Notes under the pieces: generated by a model
The model's input: the letters and a program-made list of their open reading frames with translations, nothing else
Databases searched by the model: none
What the model was told of the DNA's origin: nothing
Part shown: one piece after another, positions 17,389 to 26,537 of the stretch
Layout of the letters: each line of letters begins with the position of its first letter
Position numbering within the stretch: position 1 is the stretch's first letter
Source of the DNA: CAVQGZ01 sp963714455
Lineage (GTDB): Bacteria > Actinomycetota > Actinomycetes > Jiangellales > Jiangellaceae
Direction: 5' to 3'
Assembly: GCA_963714455.1 (NCBI GenBank)
Contig: CAVQON010000003.1
Coordinates: forward strand, 1 to 64,000
DNA: 64,000 nucleotides
Program-made: the position numbers and the translations under genes

Positions 17389-18186
17389 TCAGCTCGCCTG
17401 GGGCCACACCGGGAGTGCCAACGTCGCCGCGGCCAGCGCGGTAGCGAGGAGCAGGTGCCCCCCGGCGAAGAGGCCCGCTGGCAGGCCGGTCTGCTGGGCC
17501 ATGGTGAGCGCGTCCGAGGCGCGGCCACCGCGGCGGGTACGCCACTGCGCGACAGCGTCCACGACTCCGCCGCCGGCGATGAGTCCGGCCAGCCCAGCCA
17601 CGGTCAGGACGACGGCCGTCGCGGGGGCGAGTGCGACCACCGCGCCGCCGAGTCCGCCGAGGGCCACGGCGAGCAGTGCGCCCCACCAGGAGCGGATCGC
17701 CAGCACCAGCATCACCGCGAGCACGGCGACCAGAAAGGCCAGCCACAGCCCGGCGATGCCTGCCAGCACGGCCTGGACGCTGGCCACGGCGACGATCCCC
17801 GGAGCCGGGTACCCGGACGCGGCCACGACAAACCGTCGGACGGGGCTCGGGCCGGGCAGCCGCGTGTGCGCGGCGCCCGACCCGTCCCGGCGCATCTGCA
17901 GCCGGCTGATCCGCCCGCCGAGAGCCGCTGCGGCGAGCCCGTGCCCGAGCTCGTGCACCACCGTGGACACGTGCGTCGTCGCGACCTTGGCCCGTCCGGC
18001 ACCCAGGACGGTCCCGGCGAGCAGAGCGCCCAGCAGCGCCGCGGTCGACACCGTGTGCGGTGACGCCAGCAGCGGCAGGGAGGCGTCGACCCACGCCGAC
18101 ACCTGCGGCGCCGCCGGCGCACCGACCAGTGCCCAGGCCACCGGTGCCAGCACGAGCAGGGACAGCAGCAGCCACACCGGCGTCAC
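17389..18186 (-). CDS. M50-like membrane metallopeptidase
   Basis: A 265-residue, very hydrophobic protein with about six membrane segments. It contains VVHELGHGLAAAALGG, in which His78, Glu79 and His82 form the HExxH zinc site inside a membrane segment, as in site-2-type proteases and the M50B group. A plausible third ligand region is not obvious (SGYPAPGIVAV lacks the usual NxxPxxxLD). It may therefore be an active intramembrane protease or a family relative of unclear activity. It is divergent from the histidine phosphatase gene, with about 145 bases between starts. Confidence 0.8.
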   Translation of the reverse strand: MTPVWLLLSLLVLAPVAWALVGAPAAPQVSAWVDASLPLLASPHTVSTAALLGALLAGTVLGAGRAKVATTHVSTVVHELGHGLAAAALGGRISRLQMRRDGSGAAHTRLPGPSPVRRFVVAASGYPAPGIVAVASVQAVLAGIAGLWLAFLVAVLAVMLVLAIRSWWGALLAVALGGLGGAVVALAPATAVVLTVAGLAGLIAGGGVVDAVAQWRTRRGGRASDALTMAQQTGLPAGLFAGGHLLLATALAAATLALPVWPQAS

Positions 18187-18331
18187 TATCCCGCACCACG
18201 GTCGACCCGGCCGTCGGGCGTGGTGCGGTGCGTTCGACCAACGACGCGCTACTCTGTGTTTGAGTCTGCTCGTTCTCTAACGCAGACCAACACAGGCCGA
18301 TCGGGCGCAAACGCGCAGGGAAGTGAGCACC

Positions 18332-18892
18332 ATGACACTGCTGTACCTGGTCCGACACGGCGAGACGGAGTGGAGCCGCTCCGGTCGGCACACCTCGGTG
18401 ACCGACCTCGACCTCACCGACCACGGTGTCGAGCAGGCCCGGTCGCTGGACTCCCGGCTCGACCAGCACGACTTCGGCCTCGTTCTCGCCAGCCCGCGGC
18501 TACGGGCCCAGCGCACCGCCGCCCTGGCCGGCTTCGACGACGTCGAGACCGACGACGACCTGGCCGAGTGGCACTACGGCCGGTACGAGGGGCTCACCAG
18601 CGTGCAGATCCGCGACCACTACCCGGGCTGGCGCATCTGGTTCAACGGCTGCGACGGCGGCGAGTCCGCCGACGACGTCCGCGCCCGGCTCACCCGCGTC
18701 GTGGCCCGCGTGCGCGCGTCCGGAGTCGATCGCGCGATCTGCTTCGGGCACGGCCACGCCCTGCGGGTGCTGGCGCTGGCGTGGCTCGACTTCCCCGTCA
18801 TCTTCGGCCAGAGCTTCCCGCTCGACGTCGCCAGCGTGTCCATCCTCGGCCGGGAGAAGGAGTCGCCCGCCGTCCTGCGCTGGAACAGCTGA
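18332..18892 (+). CDS. Histidine phosphatase-family protein (phosphoglycerate mutase-like)
   Basis: A 186-residue protein beginning MTLLYLVRHGETEW. His9 in RHG is the residue that becomes phosphorylated. The second histidine lies in CFGHGHALRVLALAW, and LASPRLRAQRTAALAGF is the conserved phosphate-pocket arginine segment. The family hydrolyses phosphate esters of sugars, nucleotides or proteins; substrate identity is not visible. ATG 18332 has AGGGAAG eight bases upstream; GTG 18323 is an alternative. It converges with the RecB-like gene, with ends only 14 bases apart. Confidence 0.92.
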   Translation: MTLLYLVRHGETEWSRSGRHTSVTDLDLTDHGVEQARSLDSRLDQHDFGLVLASPRLRAQRTAALAGFDDVETDDDLAEWHYGRYEGLTSVQIRDHYPGWRIWFNGCDGGESADDVRARLTRVVARVRASGVDRAICFGHGHALRVLALAWLDFPVIFGQSFPLDVASVSILGREKESPAVLRWNS

Positions 18893-18926
18893 GCCGCCTG
18901 CGCCCGTCAGGCACCGCCGGGCGGCT
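18892..18926. terminator. Possible bidirectional terminator between convergent genes
   Basis: AGCCGCC at 18892-18898 pairs with GGCGGCT at 18920-18926. The stem overlaps the last base of the phosphatase stop and the last codons of the RecB-like gene, and no T tract follows. The location fits a shared terminator, but the loop is long, so this is weak. Confidence 0.35.
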
Positions 18927-21900
18927 GAAGGCGGGTTGCCCTCTCGACGAACGAGCAGAGCGCCGAGATGAGGGCCATCTGCTCGACGTCGCGGGCGCGT
19001 GTGTCGAGCAGCTCGTCGGTGCAGATGAGAACCGCCAGGCAGCGAGCGCGGCTGACGGCGACGTTGAGTCTGTTCTTGGAGAAGAGGAAGTCGGCGTTGC
19101 GAGGCATGAACGCCGCCGACGATGTGGCCATGGAGAAGACCACGACTGCTGCTTCTCGACCCTGGAACTTGTCCACCGTCCCGACCTGCACCCCGGCGGT
19201 GGCGGGCGTGGCCGCGAGCGTCGAGGCGATCAGCCGTCGCTGGTCGTTGTAGGGCGTCACCACGATGATGTCGCTCGCGGTGAGGGGGCGGGTGACGCCC
19301 CGCTGGTCGGTCCAGTCGGTGCCGACGAGCCGCTCGATCGTCGCGGCGACGAGGGCGGCCTCCTCGGGTGACTCGGTGGACCGTGCCGTGTGCTCGGCGC
19401 GAATCCAGCGAAGCCCGGTACCTGCGCTGGTGGTCTGCCCGGCGCAGGACGGATGGCTCGTCAGCCGCGCGTCGTACACGACGTCGGAGATGAACGAGCA
19501 CACGTCCGGGTGCATCCGCCACGTGACGTCCAGCAGCGCGCCTCGATCCGGGGGGATGGTGCGCGTCCCCTCGCCGATGACGTGCTCGAGGGCACTGACG
19601 CCGGAACGGCTCGGGTGAGCGGCCTGCGCCACCTGAGGCAGCTGCTGAGGGTCACCGAGCAGGATGACGTCGGTCGCGCAGATCGCGGCGGCCAAGGTGT
19701 CGGCGAGCCCGAGCTGGCCTGCCTCGTCGACGACGAGGACGTCCACGGGGTTCTCCCGCATCGCCTGGCTGGCGAACAACCACGACGTACCGGCCACGAC
19801 GTGGTAGTCGCCGGTGGCACACGCAGCGTTGTCGTCGAGGTCGTCGACGCCGCGGAGGGGGTTCTTGGCGCCCTTGCGGACGGCTCGCAGCTCGACGCCG
19901 TCCGCAGCGAAGCGCTCGACGACGGCCTGCATCAGGTTGTCGATCGCGTGGTGGCTCATGGCAGTGAGCCCGACACGCTTGCCCTGCTCGACCAGGGTCT
20001 TGACGACGTGCGCGCCGGTGAAGGTCTTGCCGGTACCCGGCGGGCCCTGAACAGCGACGACGCTGCGGTCGAGGTGGGGCGCCCAGGCACAGATCGCTTC
20101 GTACCCAGCGGTGAACAAGCCCTCGGCCGGGCCACGTCCGGGAAGGAACCTCGGGTGGTCGGCCCGCAGGATCGCGTGCCCGACCGCGTCGGCGCGCCCG
20201 TCGAGCATCTGGTCAGCCAGGTCGCACAGCGCGACGAGCTTGGCGCCCTCGGGGAAGTTGACGTAGTGCACCAGCGAGGTCGGAAGCACCCCCTGGTCGA
20301 TCATGGCCTGGTTCCAGCTGATCTCGAGCGTGCCGGCCTCTCGGTCGATCGCGGCGAGGGTGAAGAACGCCCACTGCTGCTCGTTCACGGCGATGATCAG
20401 CGTCGAGCCGGTGCCCATGTCGGCGTCGACCAGCTGAGGCGGGAACGTGAAGACCGCGGCCGGCCACTTCAGCTTCTTGCCTGTCTTGAGGCTGTGCCGA
20501 TCATGCAGACCCTGGAACGACAGGCCACCGATCGCTCCCGGCGACGCCAGCTGGTCGTCGGGGTCGGCCATCGACAGGCGCAGGCAGTCGGCGGCCACCA
20601 CCCGACGCTCACGCCGCCAGTAGCCGAGCAGGTCGCCCATCAGGTGCTCGTGAGTGCCGGCGCCGTACGCATGCAGCGCCTCGATCCGGGCGTCGAGGTC
20701 AGGGTCGGTGACGGCCGGCTCGAGCACGGCCGGCCGCCATGGCAGACCCGCCGGACGGTGCTCGACGAGCCAGTCACGCACGGCCAGCGTCGCGCGCACG
20801 TCGTCGTCGTTGTACTTCGCGATCCGGTCCAGGCGCGACGCGTCGGAGTCACCCATCCAGTGCTCGTACTCGATGACGGCGCCGGCTCCGCCATCGATGT
20901 CGTGGCTGCGCTCGAAGGCGGTCAGCCGCTCGACGTGCTTGAGCCCGTACGACTCGGCCCCGACCTGCACGGCTCCGGTCACGACGGGGTACAGGTCGAC
21001 GAACGCGCCCGTCGCCACCAGGTTCTCCAGGTCGAGCTCAGCGATGGCGTAGTCCGTCGTGAGGCGCTGCAACGCCGAGCGCTCCGTGTGGTTGTAGTGG
21101 TAGGCGTGCATGCCCGGGAACTGCTGCCGCCGCTGGGTCAGGTACGTCACGAGCTCGGCTGTCGCCCGGGCCTCCTCCACCTGGTCGTGTGCCCAGAAGG
21201 CTCGGTACCGCCACTCGCCGTCCACGCGTTCGATCAGGCCCAGCAAGAAGAAGAGGCCGACATCGGCTCGCCAGAACGGGTGGCCTTCGAAGTCCACGAA
21301 GACGTCGCCGTCGTCCGGCTCGGGGAGGGCGGCGTAGCCGGTCAGCGCCGCCTCGACCGACTCGTCGTCACGGGCCGCGGGTTCGCCGTCGTCGGGGGAG
21401 TCGAGCAAGGCGAACGGCAGACCCGACTCGGCTGCGGTGTCGCGCGCTCGCACCTGCAGGGCTGCTTGACCCACCAGGCGCCGGGAGCGCTCCGGGTCGA
21501 TGTCGTCGATCTGGTGATCGACGACCGCCAGGCTCGCGATCGTGGTGACCCCGGCCGACTCGAGCACCTCACGATCGGCGCGACGGATACCGGCGACGTG
21601 CACCAGGGAGTCGGCGGAGCGCCACTGAGCGTCGCACACCGGCTCGAACTCGCAGAACCCGCAGTGCGCGCACGGCTCGGGACTCGTGGGCTGGGTGGGC
21701 GGCTGGGCCACGAGGTCGCCGAGCCGGCCACGCAGACGGCGCCAGTACGCCTGGACGTCCGCGACCCGTACCGTCTCGCGGCTCCCCGAGCCGAGCTCGA
21801 CGTGCATTCGTTCCGGAAGGTGACCGGTGCTCGCAGCGATCGCCTCGGCGTAGAAGCACAGCTGGAGCACGTGCCCCGGCTTCGCCGCGCTGCGGGCGAG

Positions 21901-22299
21901 CTTCGCGTCGACCGGCTCGTAGGTGACCGCCCCGCTCGCGTTCTCGACGCGTTCGAGGAAGTCGGCGACACCCCGCACGCCGTCGTGGGCGAAGGGCATC
22001 TGGGCGATCACGTCGTGCCCCTCGTCCAGCACGGGGGCGACGCGATCCACCCAGTGCGCGAACGACTCGCGTGCACCCCGTCCCGGCACGTCGTGCACCA
22101 CTCGTCCCGTGGCCCGGTACCGCTCACTCACCTGCTGCTCGTGCACGAGGCCCTTGTCGAGAAGCATCTGGGCCATCTCGCCGAAGAGGTGTGGCGCGGC
22201 GTCGCGCAGCCCCTCGTCCACCTCATGGCGCAACGTCAGGTAGTGCGGGCAGTCCAGCCACGCAGTGATCTTGGACGGGGTGAGCAGGCGATCGGCCAC
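18907..22299 (-). CDS. TM0106-family RecB-like nuclease fused to superfamily 1 helicase
   Basis: A protein of about 1130 residues. The N-terminal third is a RecB-like nuclease with a probable 4Fe-4S staple: Cys17 (AWLDCPHYL) plus the cluster CAHCGFCEFEPVC near residues 210-223. A DEDD-like segment GDVFVDFEGHPFW lies near residue 330. The C-terminal half is a UvrD/DNA2-like helicase with Walker A GPPGTGKT near 752, VLVVDEAGQLG, and late motifs VGTVDKFQGREAAVV and NRLNVAVSRAR. This is the standard two-domain TM0106 protein, thought to process DNA or RNA ends. I chose GTG 22299; ATG 22326 and 22338 are in frame, but 22338 would overlap the start of the divergent SOUL gene. Confidence 0.92.
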   Translation of the reverse strand: MADRLLTPSKITAWLDCPHYLTLRHEVDEGLRDAAPHLFGEMAQMLLDKGLVHEQQVSERYRATGRVVHDVPGRGARESFAHWVDRVAPVLDEGHDVIAQMPFAHDGVRGVADFLERVENASGAVTYEPVDAKLARSAAKPGHVLQLCFYAEAIAASTGHLPERMHVELGSGSRETVRVADVQAYWRRLRGRLGDLVAQPPTQPTSPEPCAHCGFCEFEPVCDAQWRSADSLVHVAGIRRADREVLESAGVTTIASLAVVDHQIDDIDPERSRRLVGQAALQVRARDTAAESGLPFALLDSPDDGEPAARDDESVEAALTGYAALPEPDDGDVFVDFEGHPFWRADVGLFFLLGLIERVDGEWRYRAFWAHDQVEEARATAELVTYLTQRRQQFPGMHAYHYNHTERSALQRLTTDYAIAELDLENLVATGAFVDLYPVVTGAVQVGAESYGLKHVERLTAFERSHDIDGGAGAVIEYEHWMGDSDASRLDRIAKYNDDDVRATLAVRDWLVEHRPAGLPWRPAVLEPAVTDPDLDARIEALHAYGAGTHEHLMGDLLGYWRRERRVVAADCLRLSMADPDDQLASPGAIGGLSFQGLHDRHSLKTGKKLKWPAAVFTFPPQLVDADMGTGSTLIIAVNEQQWAFFTLAAIDREAGTLEISWNQAMIDQGVLPTSLVHYVNFPEGAKLVALCDLADQMLDGRADAVGHAILRADHPRFLPGRGPAEGLFTAGYEAICAWAPHLDRSVVAVQGPPGTGKTFTGAHVVKTLVEQGKRVGLTAMSHHAIDNLMQAVVERFAADGVELRAVRKGAKNPLRGVDDLDDNAACATGDYHVVAGTSWLFASQAMRENPVDVLVVDEAGQLGLADTLAAAICATDVILLGDPQQLPQVAQAAHPSRSGVSALEHVIGEGTRTIPPDRGALLDVTWRMHPDVCSFISDVVYDARLTSHPSCAGQTTSAGTGLRWIRAEHTARSTESPEEAALVAATIERLVGTDWTDQRGVTRPLTASDIIVVTPYNDQRRLIASTLAATPATAGVQVGTVDKFQGREAAVVVFSMATSSAAFMPRNADFLFSKNRLNVAVSRARCLAVLICTDELLDTRARDVEQMALISALCSFVERATRLQPPGGA

Positions 22300-22336
22300 G
22301 AGGCATTGTCTCGCGGGGCCTGTCATTGTTGAGCCC

Positions 22337-22858
22337 ATGACAGAGCAGCAGCCCTACGACGTGATCAGCCGGCACCCCGGGTTCGAGCTGCGGCGCTACC
22401 GTGCGCACGTGGTGGCCGACGTGGACGTCACCGGGTCGTTCGAGTCGGCCGGCATCTCCGGCTTTCGGCCGCTCGTCGGCTACATCAGCTCCGGCGGGGT
22501 CGCGATGACGGCCCCGGTGCTGCAGCAGGCACGCGACGAGGTGGACGACGTCACGTCAGCAGGCGCCTACCGCGTCTCGTTCGTCATGCCGGCCGACGCC
22601 GACCTCGCGTCCCTGCCGGTGCCCGCCGACAGCCGGGTGGTGCTGCGGGAGGTGCCCGAGCAGGTCGCGGCTGTCGCCGGATTCTCCGGCCGATGGACGG
22701 CCGGCTCGTTCCGGCGGCACGCGCACGACCTGCTCACCGCGGTCTCGGCCGCCGGGTGGACGCAGGACGGGCCGATGCGCTGGGCCCGGTTCGACCCACC
22801 GTGGACTCCCTGGTTCCGCCGGCGCAACGAGGTGGTCGTGCCGGTGCGCCAGGCGTGA
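22337..22858 (+). CDS. SOUL-family heme-binding protein
   Basis: A 173-residue protein with the SOUL/HBP pattern: YDVISRHPGFELRRYRAHVV at the start, FRPLVGYI, then VAMTAPVLQQ, and FVMPADADLASLPVP. This barrel-fold family binds heme or other tetrapyrroles through a hydrophobic pocket. No signal peptide is present, so it is cytoplasmic. It is divergent from the TM0106 gene with almost no space between starts, and convergent with a small cysteine-containing ORF. Confidence 0.93.
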   Translation: MTEQQPYDVISRHPGFELRRYRAHVVADVDVTGSFESAGISGFRPLVGYISSGGVAMTAPVLQQARDEVDDVTSAGAYRVSFVMPADADLASLPVPADSRVVLREVPEQVAAVAGFSGRWTAGSFRRHAHDLLTAVSAAGWTQDGPMRWARFDPPWTPWFRRRNEVVVPVRQA

Positions 22859-22868
22859 TGTCGTCCCG

Positions 22869-23057
22869 TCAGGACGGCGACGTCGCAGCCACGGGGCTGC
22901 CGTCGGTGCCGTCCGGGTCGACCTGGGCCGACGTCGCGTCCCGGCCGGCGAGCCACCCGCGCACGCGGTGCACCGGGCGACCGAAGCGGGCTGCCGCGTA
23001 GCCGCCGAGCGCCACCGCGATCTCTGGCGACGCGGCGCCGACACAGGCCACACACAT
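22869..23057 (-). CDS. Small hypothetical protein (62 aa) with N-terminal CVAC
   Basis: A 62-residue frame with ATG 23057 and CTGGAG upstream. It starts MCVACVGAASPEIAVALGGY, with a CxxC pair at residues 2-5, then a short hydrophobic stretch and a polar tail. Codon use is like that of neighbouring genes. It lies 68 bases past the end of the YibE/F gene and converges with the SOUL gene. I do not recognise it. The CxxC could bind metal or be redox-active. Confidence 0.5.
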   Translation of the reverse strand: MCVACVGAASPEIAVALGGYAAARFGRPVHRVRGWLAGRDATSAQVDPDGTDGSPVAATSPS

Positions 23058-23125
23058 TGCTCCAGGGTAAGCCCGACGTGGACGAGACGCCGAGCCGGCA
23101 GCCACCGGCACCCGGACAGGGGCGC

Positions 23126-24325
23126 TCATCCGCGTTCGTCGGTGCCCTGCGGGTAGGCCGTGCTGAGGCCGAGCCCCTCCCGGGGCGTCCGGGCCGGGCC
23201 GGGCGCGCCCTTGGGGCGTGTCGTGAGCAGGGCCGCTGCCAGCGCCGTGCTCAGCGGGACGGCGGCGACGATGCCGATCGCGCCGACCAGGGTGCGCACC
23301 ACCTCTTGCGCCACCAGCTCGCCGGTGAGGATCTGGGCAAGCCCGCTGCCTGACAAGGTGAACAGCAGGAGGAGTGGCAGGGCGGCACCGGCGTAGGCGA
23401 GCACCAGAGTGTTGACCGTGGCGGCCACGTGGTCACGGCCCACCCGCAGCCCGGACGCCAGGAGCCTGCGGCGGCTCAGGCTCGGGTCGGCAGCAGAGAC
23501 CTCGGCAACGGCGGCCGTCTGCGTGATCGTGACGTCGTCGAGCACACCGAGTGCGCCGATCACCAGACCCGCCAGCAGCAGTCCTCGGGGGTCGACCGTG
23601 GCGCCGTAGGCCTGCAGAAAGGCCGTCGACTCGTCGGCCAGGCCGGTGAAGCTGCCGATCTCGATCACGAGCGCACCGAGAACCGCGATCAGCAGCAGGC
23701 TTGCCAAGGTGCTCAGCAGGGCGACCCCGGTGCGCAGCGAGGGGCCGTGTGCCATCAGCATGGTGATGATGGCGATGGCCGACGCGCCGACGGTCGCCAC
23801 CCACAGCGGGGACGACCCCGCCAGCACGGCAGGCAGGACGAACACCATGAGCACACCGAGGGACGCGACCAGCCCCACCAGGGCGGCCACGCCACGCCAG
23901 CGGGCCAGGGCGACGACCGCGACCGCGAACACGCCGGCCAGCACCCACAGCACCGAGCCGCGCTGGAAGTCCACGATCACGTAGCGCTGGTCGGGGGGAG
24001 CGTCCAGGTTGCTCTGCAGGACGACGGCGTCGCCGACGCTCACCACGGGGGCGCCTACGCCCACCGGGGCTCCGGCGAGAAAGACCCCACCGGCATCGGG
24101 GCCGCTGGTCACCGTCACCTCCGCGAGGGCGCACTGCTCCAGCGACAGGTCCGGGCATGCCTGGATCGCCTCGACGGTCGCGTTGACCAGCACGCCTGCC
24201 TCGATCTGCGGAGTCTGCTGCGACGGCCACAGCAGCACGAGTCCGACGACGGTGGCAAGCACCAACGGCACCAGCGACGCGACGACGAGCCACCCCACCC
24301 GACCGAGCCGGCGCGCCTCCTGCAT
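23126..24325 (-). CDS. YibE/F-family integral membrane protein
   Basis: A 399-residue protein. The N-terminus has one membrane segment (GWLVVASLVPLVLATVVGLV), then an extracytoplasmic domain of about 100 residues. Seven or more helices follow, including the family core LLLAGLVIGALGVLDDVTIT and QTAAVAEV. The family is widespread in Gram-positives and probably transports something, but the substrate is unknown. ATG 24325 follows GGAGG-like sequence poorly; an upstream in-frame start exists at 24367. Its promoter region is shared with the divergent injection-system operon. Confidence 0.88.
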   Translation of the reverse strand: MQEARRLGRVGWLVVASLVPLVLATVVGLVLLWPSQQTPQIEAGVLVNATVEAIQACPDLSLEQCALAEVTVTSGPDAGGVFLAGAPVGVGAPVVSVGDAVVLQSNLDAPPDQRYVIVDFQRGSVLWVLAGVFAVAVVALARWRGVAALVGLVASLGVLMVFVLPAVLAGSSPLWVATVGASAIAIITMLMAHGPSLRTGVALLSTLASLLLIAVLGALVIEIGSFTGLADESTAFLQAYGATVDPRGLLLAGLVIGALGVLDDVTITQTAAVAEVSAADPSLSRRRLLASGLRVGRDHVAATVNTLVLAYAGAALPLLLLFTLSGSGLAQILTGELVAQEVVRTLVGAIGIVAAVPLSTALAAALLTTRPKGAPGPARTPREGLGLSTAYPQGTDERG

Positions 24326-24393
24326 CGGGCAACCGTAGGCGGCGCACGACCGCCACACCTGCCGCACCGCCGCAGGTACCCGGCGACGCCGTG

Positions 24394-24411
24394 GGTGACG
24401 CCTCGGTGACG
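24394..24411 (+). promoter_or_regulatory. Direct repeat GGTGACG x2, 11-bp period: predicted SARP operator of baseplate operon
   Basis: GGTGACG lies at 24394-24400 and again at 24405-24411, with a 4-base spacer. A near copy, GGCGACG, lies one base out of register at 24382. The same heptamer with the same period, in the same orientation relative to transcription, precedes the sheath operon and the gene at 55624. Direct heptamer repeats every 11 bp are how SARP regulators contact DNA. The binding protein is inferred. The gene start at 24433 is close, so the transcript leader would be short. Confidence 0.65.
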
Positions 24412-24432
24412 CCGCGCGGCCAAGGTGATCGC

Positions 24433-25083
24433 GTGGGAACGCTGACCAGCACGCCGCGTCCGCTGCGGGGGGCGATCGTGGCCGTCGACCCGGCCAGCCC
24501 GCTCTCGCGCGTCGTGGTGTTCCAGTACAACCCGGACGAGGTCACCCGCAGCCTCGAGCCGGCCGGGGACGCCGGCGCCGCCGGCTCCGGCGGTGGGCGT
24601 CGTGCGTGGGGAGCCCCCACGGAGTCGATCTCGATGACCGTCGAGCTCGACGCGACCGACCAGCTCGACGCCGGCGACCCGGTGGCCGGATCGATGGGCA
24701 TCGCCCCGTCCCTGGCAGTGCTGGAGATGCTGCTGCACCCCTCCAGCGCCCGGGTGATCACCAACACCGCGCTGCTGATGGCTGGGACGATCGAGATCTT
24801 GCCGATCGAGCTGCCGATGACGGTGCTGGCGTGGGGGCCGGGCCGCGTGCTACCGGTGTCGATCACGGGCCTGTCCATCACGGAGCAGGCGTTCACCACG
24901 GCCCTGTACCCGTCGCGGGCCAGCGTCGAGATCAGCGCCGACGTGCTCACCTACGACGACCTGTCGGTCACCGATGTCGGCTACGGGCTCTACGTCGCGC
25001 ACCTGGTGGCGAAAGAGGTCATGGCGAGCGCGGCAGTCCTCAGCGGTGCCGCCGCGACGGTCGCCGACACGGTGGTGGGCTGA
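24433..25083 (+). CDS. CIS tube-like adaptor protein (CIS_tube; Afp7 N-terminal-like)
   Basis: A 216-residue protein with the motif VVFQYNPDEVTRSLEP near its N-terminus, typical of the tube-adaptor proteins that precede LysM domains in contractile injection systems. It then has an alternating beta pattern (ESISMTVELDATD, ALLMAGTIEILPIELPMTVL) expected of a tube-fold domain. In Afp/PVC particles this fold joins the inner tube to the hub. GTG 24433 opens the baseplate operon; an upstream in-frame GTG at 24391 would include the operator repeats in the gene. The LysM part is on a separate gene directly downstream. Confidence 0.8.
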   Translation: MGTLTSTPRPLRGAIVAVDPASPLSRVVVFQYNPDEVTRSLEPAGDAGAAGSGGGRRAWGAPTESISMTVELDATDQLDAGDPVAGSMGIAPSLAVLEMLLHPSSARVITNTALLMAGTIEILPIELPMTVLAWGPGRVLPVSITGLSITEQAFTTALYPSRASVEISADVLTYDDLSVTDVGYGLYVAHLVAKEVMASAAVLSGAAATVADTVVG

Positions 25084-25086
25084 GCG

Positions 25087-25395
25087 GTGGCCGCCGGCCG
25101 CTACACCCACGCCGAGGTCGCCGAGGTCACTGTGCCCGACGGCGACGGAGGCATGCGCACCGTGCGCTACCTGCGCCGTCGAGGCCTGCTCGACCCCGAC
25201 GTCGTACCCCCGGTGGCCCACCACCGCGTCGACGCGACCGACCGCCTCGACCTCGTGGCCGCTCGCTATCTCGGCGACCCGCTGTCGGCGTGGCAAGTCG
25301 CCGACGTGAACCGCGCGCTCGACCCCGACGAGCTCACCGGTGCCGGTACCGCGGGAGACGTGCTGGTCATCGGCTACCCCCAGGTGCCGCCGTGA
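25087..25395 (+). CDS. CIS LysM-domain adaptor protein (Afp7 C-terminal-like, gp53-like)
   Basis: A 102-residue protein. The second half, DRLDLVAARYLGDPLSAWQV followed by ADVNRALDPDEL and a closing VLVIGYPQ, is a LysM-type motif as used in phage and CIS baseplates to clamp the hub. It starts 4 bases after the previous stop and its own stop overlaps the next start as GTGA. In most eCIS loci this domain is fused to the preceding tube-like domain, so here the Afp7 protein is split in two. Confidence 0.8.
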   Translation: MAAGRYTHAEVAEVTVPDGDGGMRTVRYLRRRGLLDPDVVPPVAHHRVDATDRLDLVAARYLGDPLSAWQVADVNRALDPDELTGAGTAGDVLVIGYPQVPP

Positions 25396-26537
25396 GCCTG
25401 ACCAGCGGGCTGCGCCTGACGATCCTGGCCGGTGTGTCGCTGCCCGTCCCGCTGCCGCTCGACCTTGCCGAGCGGGTGCGCTCGGTGACCGTCACCGAGA
25501 GCGACGAGGAACGCTCGGCGTTCTCCCTCGTGCTGAACGCCGACGGGTTGGCACCGGGGGCGCCGACGCCCTTCACGGCCGGCTTCCCGCTGGCTGCCTT
25601 CTCGCGCGTCTCGCTCGTGGTGACGTTCGGTCCGGTGCCCCAGGTGCTGTTCGAGGGCGTCGTCACCGAGACCCGCCTCGAGCCGGGAGCCGGCGGGACG
25701 GGCGCCACCTGGGTGGTCACCGGGGAGGACCTCGGCAACCTGCTCGACCGCGAGGAGCGCGACGTCGAGCACCCCGGCCTCGACGACTACCCGGTCGTGC
25801 TGACCATGCTCGCCCCGTACGCCGCGGACGGCCTGCTGCCCGCCGCCACGCCGCCGCCCACCATGGACCCGCCGCTGCCGATCGACCGTGTCCCGACCCA
25901 GCACGGCACCGACCTCGAGCACCTCGTCGCGCTCGCCGCACGACACGGCTACGTCGCCTACGCCACCCCCGGGCCGGTACCGGGCTCCGGCCTCTTCTAC
26001 TGGGGACCACCGGTACGCCTCGGCGCCCCGCAGCCGGCGCTCGCGGTCAACCTGGGGCACGACTCGTCGATCACCGGCATCGACTTCCGCACCGAGGCGA
26101 CCGAGCCCACCACCGTGTCGGGCAACGTCATGGACCGGCGCACCGGCAGCCAGACGCCGGTCGAGGCACCTGCGCCCACCCGGACGCCGCTCGGCGCGGT
26201 GCCGTTCGCCGCCGCCAACCCGACGAGGCTTCGCTCGCGACGGCTGCGCGACGCCAGCAGCAACACGGTCACCGCCCAGGCCCGCGCGCAGGCCGCCGTC
26301 GACACCGCCGCCGACCTGGTGAGCGCCGAGGGGACGGCCGACGGTGCCCGCTACGGGTCGGTGCTGCGCGCCCGCGGGCTCGTCGGGCTACGCGGAGCCG
26401 GCTGGGACCACGACGGCATCTGGTACGCCAAGCGTGTCGAGCACTCCTTCGAGATGGGCTCGTACTCGATCGCGTTCACGCTCACCCGCGACGGGCACGG
26501 CTCGAGCACGCCGGTTCTGCCGAGGGCCGCCTCGTGA
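25392..26537 (+). CDS. CIS baseplate hub protein (gp27/phage late control D-like, Afp8 N-terminal half)
   Basis: A 381-residue protein starting at GTG 25392, overlapping the LysM gene stop. It has the hub pattern: an N-terminal beta domain (RVSLVVTFGPVPQVLFEGVV), then TWVVTGEDLGNLLDREERDV, TDLEHLVALAARHGYVAYA and the C-terminal GIWYAKRVEHSFEMGSYSI. It should trimerise on top of the spike and open to the tube. In Afp and VgrG proteins the hub is fused to the gp5-like spike. Here the spike is the next gene, overlapping by 4 bases. Confidence 0.82.
   Translation: MSLTSGLRLTILAGVSLPVPLPLDLAERVRSVTVTESDEERSAFSLVLNADGLAPGAPTPFTAGFPLAAFSRVSLVVTFGPVPQVLFEGVVTETRLEPGAGGTGATWVVTGEDLGNLLDREERDVEHPGLDDYPVVLTMLAPYAADGLLPAATPPPTMDPPLPIDRVPTQHGTDLEHLVALAARHGYVAYATPGPVPGSGLFYWGPPVRLGAPQPALAVNLGHDSSITGIDFRTEATEPTTVSGNVMDRRTGSQTPVEAPAPTRTPLGAVPFAAANPTRLRSRRLRDASSNTVTAQARAQAAVDTAADLVSAEGTADGARYGSVLRARGLVGLRGAGWDHDGIWYAKRVEHSFEMGSYSIAFTLTRDGHGSSTPVLPRAAS

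Noticed and set aside
19390..22332. 980-codon plus-strand open frame opposite the TM0106 helicase gene
   Set aside because: Shadow frame produced by high GC on the opposite strand. The minus-strand frame has all nuclease and helicase motifs, and the plus frame has none and no ribosome site.
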